Source: Streptomyces sp. Tu6071
Lineage (GTDB): Bacteria; Actinomycetota; Actinomycetes; Streptomycetales; Streptomycetaceae
NCBI RefSeq assembly: GCF_000213055.1
Contig: NZ_CM001165.1
Span: 5,292,945-5,356,944, forward strand
Reading direction: 5' to 3'
Length of the DNA: 64,000 nucleotides
Shown: piece by piece, positions 63,670 through 64,000 of the stretch
Layout: every line of letters begins with the position of its first letter
Numbering within the stretch: position 1 is the first letter of the stretch
Notes under the pieces: generated by a model
Seen by the model: the letters and a program-made list of their open reading frames with translations, nothing else
Databases searched by the model: none
What the model was told of the DNA's origin: nothing
Made by a program: the position numbers and the translations under genes

Positions 63670-64000
63670 TCAGTCCCCCGTGCGCTCCAGCGAGTCCGGC
63701 TCGGACCCGGCGAGGGCGTCCGCGGCGAAGTCGCGCTCCTCCTCGCCCTCGGCCACCGCCGCGCGCGCGGCGGCGGCGCGGTCCGCCTGGCTGGGGACGA
63801 GCGTGGACGTGCCCTCGCGGGCGAGCTGGCGCTCCTCGCGCTCCAGCGCCTTGGCCGACAGCGCCTCGACGGCCCGCGCGAAGCGGGACTGCGCGCTCGG
63901 CTCGTCGGGTCCGAGCAGATACCGCTTCAGTTCCCCGCGCGCGTGCGCGAATCCGTCGCGCGAGGCGTCCCGCGCCGCCGCGAGCAGCTCGGGGACCTGC
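63670..64000 (-). CDS. C-terminal part of an uncharacterised gene, cut by the right edge
   Basis: About 109 residues are visible up to the stop at 63670. The sequence is helical and charged (for example ELLAAARDASRDGFAHARGELKRYLLGP and AVEALSAKALEREERQLAREG) and ends EERDFAADALAGSEPDSLERTGD. No family is recognised; the Ala/Arg/Glu-rich helices could be a coiled coil. Start and most of the protein lie outside. It faces galE, with a strong terminator between. Confidence 0.65.
   Translation of the reverse strand, partial: QVPELLAAARDASRDGFAHARGELKRYLLGPDEPSAQSRFARAVEALSAKALEREERQLAREGTSTLVPSQADRAAAARAAVAEGEEERDFAADALAGSEPDSLERTGD

Overview
The window is a 64 kb stretch of a very GC-rich actinobacterial chromosome, almost certainly from a Streptomyces. 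Codon third positions are strongly G/C, GTG starts are frequent, the intergenic regions hold long GC-rich hairpins, and gene content and order (pepN, sodF, rpiB/nei, tig-clpP1-clpP2-clpX, valS-folC-ndk, mreBCD-pbp2-rodA, rne-rplU-rpmA-obgE) match, from memory, the conserved core of the Streptomyces chromosome. No insertion sequence, integrase, prophage or CRISPR array is visible. Nearly all genes are housekeeping genes; the accessory-looking material is at the right end and in small broken genes and repeats.

Left part (1-13.2 kb): 5' part of aminopeptidase N, a mycothiol-dependent DsbA-like protein, a small Cys-rich protein, Fe-Zn superoxide dismutase with an upstream sequence that fits the nickel-responsive Nur operator, two related amino acid permeases, the biotin transporter BioY, a degraded quinone oxidoreductase, ribose-5-phosphate isomerase B coupled to an endonuclease VIII-type glycosylase, an Eis-type acetyltransferase and a membrane-anchored PP2C phosphatase. 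Middle-left (13.2-19 kb): a CPA2 cation/proton antiporter with three phased repeats upstream, a membrane acyltransferase, two small membrane proteins, a twice-frameshifted cytidine deaminase, and tRNA-Gly(TCC) and tRNA-Pro(TGG) flanking a degenerate minisatellite.

Centre (19-39.5 kb): protein quality control (tig, clpP1P2 with a ClgR-like operator, clpX), a lipoprotein-like anchored protein, valS and folC (both apparently leaderless), an extra MreB-like actin, a DUF4233 protein, ndk and the complete lateral-wall/spore-wall operon mreB-mreC-mreD-pbp2-rodA. Right-centre (39.5-51.4 kb): CYTH-CHAD protein, the radical SAM pair TIGR03960/TIGR03936 (the second apparently using a CTG start), RNase E/G, ribosomal proteins L21 and L27, and ObgE.

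Right end (51.7-63.5 kb): three very large bifunctional glycosyltransferase/glycerophosphotransferase (TagF-like) genes and a galE-like epimerase, likely building a cell-wall glycopolymer. Two of the TagF genes are convergent paralogues that share a 173-bp perfect inverted repeat, a sign of recent gene conversion; the third carries a repetitive acidic tail with an exact 36-bp tandem duplication in its gene. Across the window many intergenic regions carry independent GC-rich tandem repeats (5 to about 30 bp units), and three copies of a dispersed palindromic element are present.
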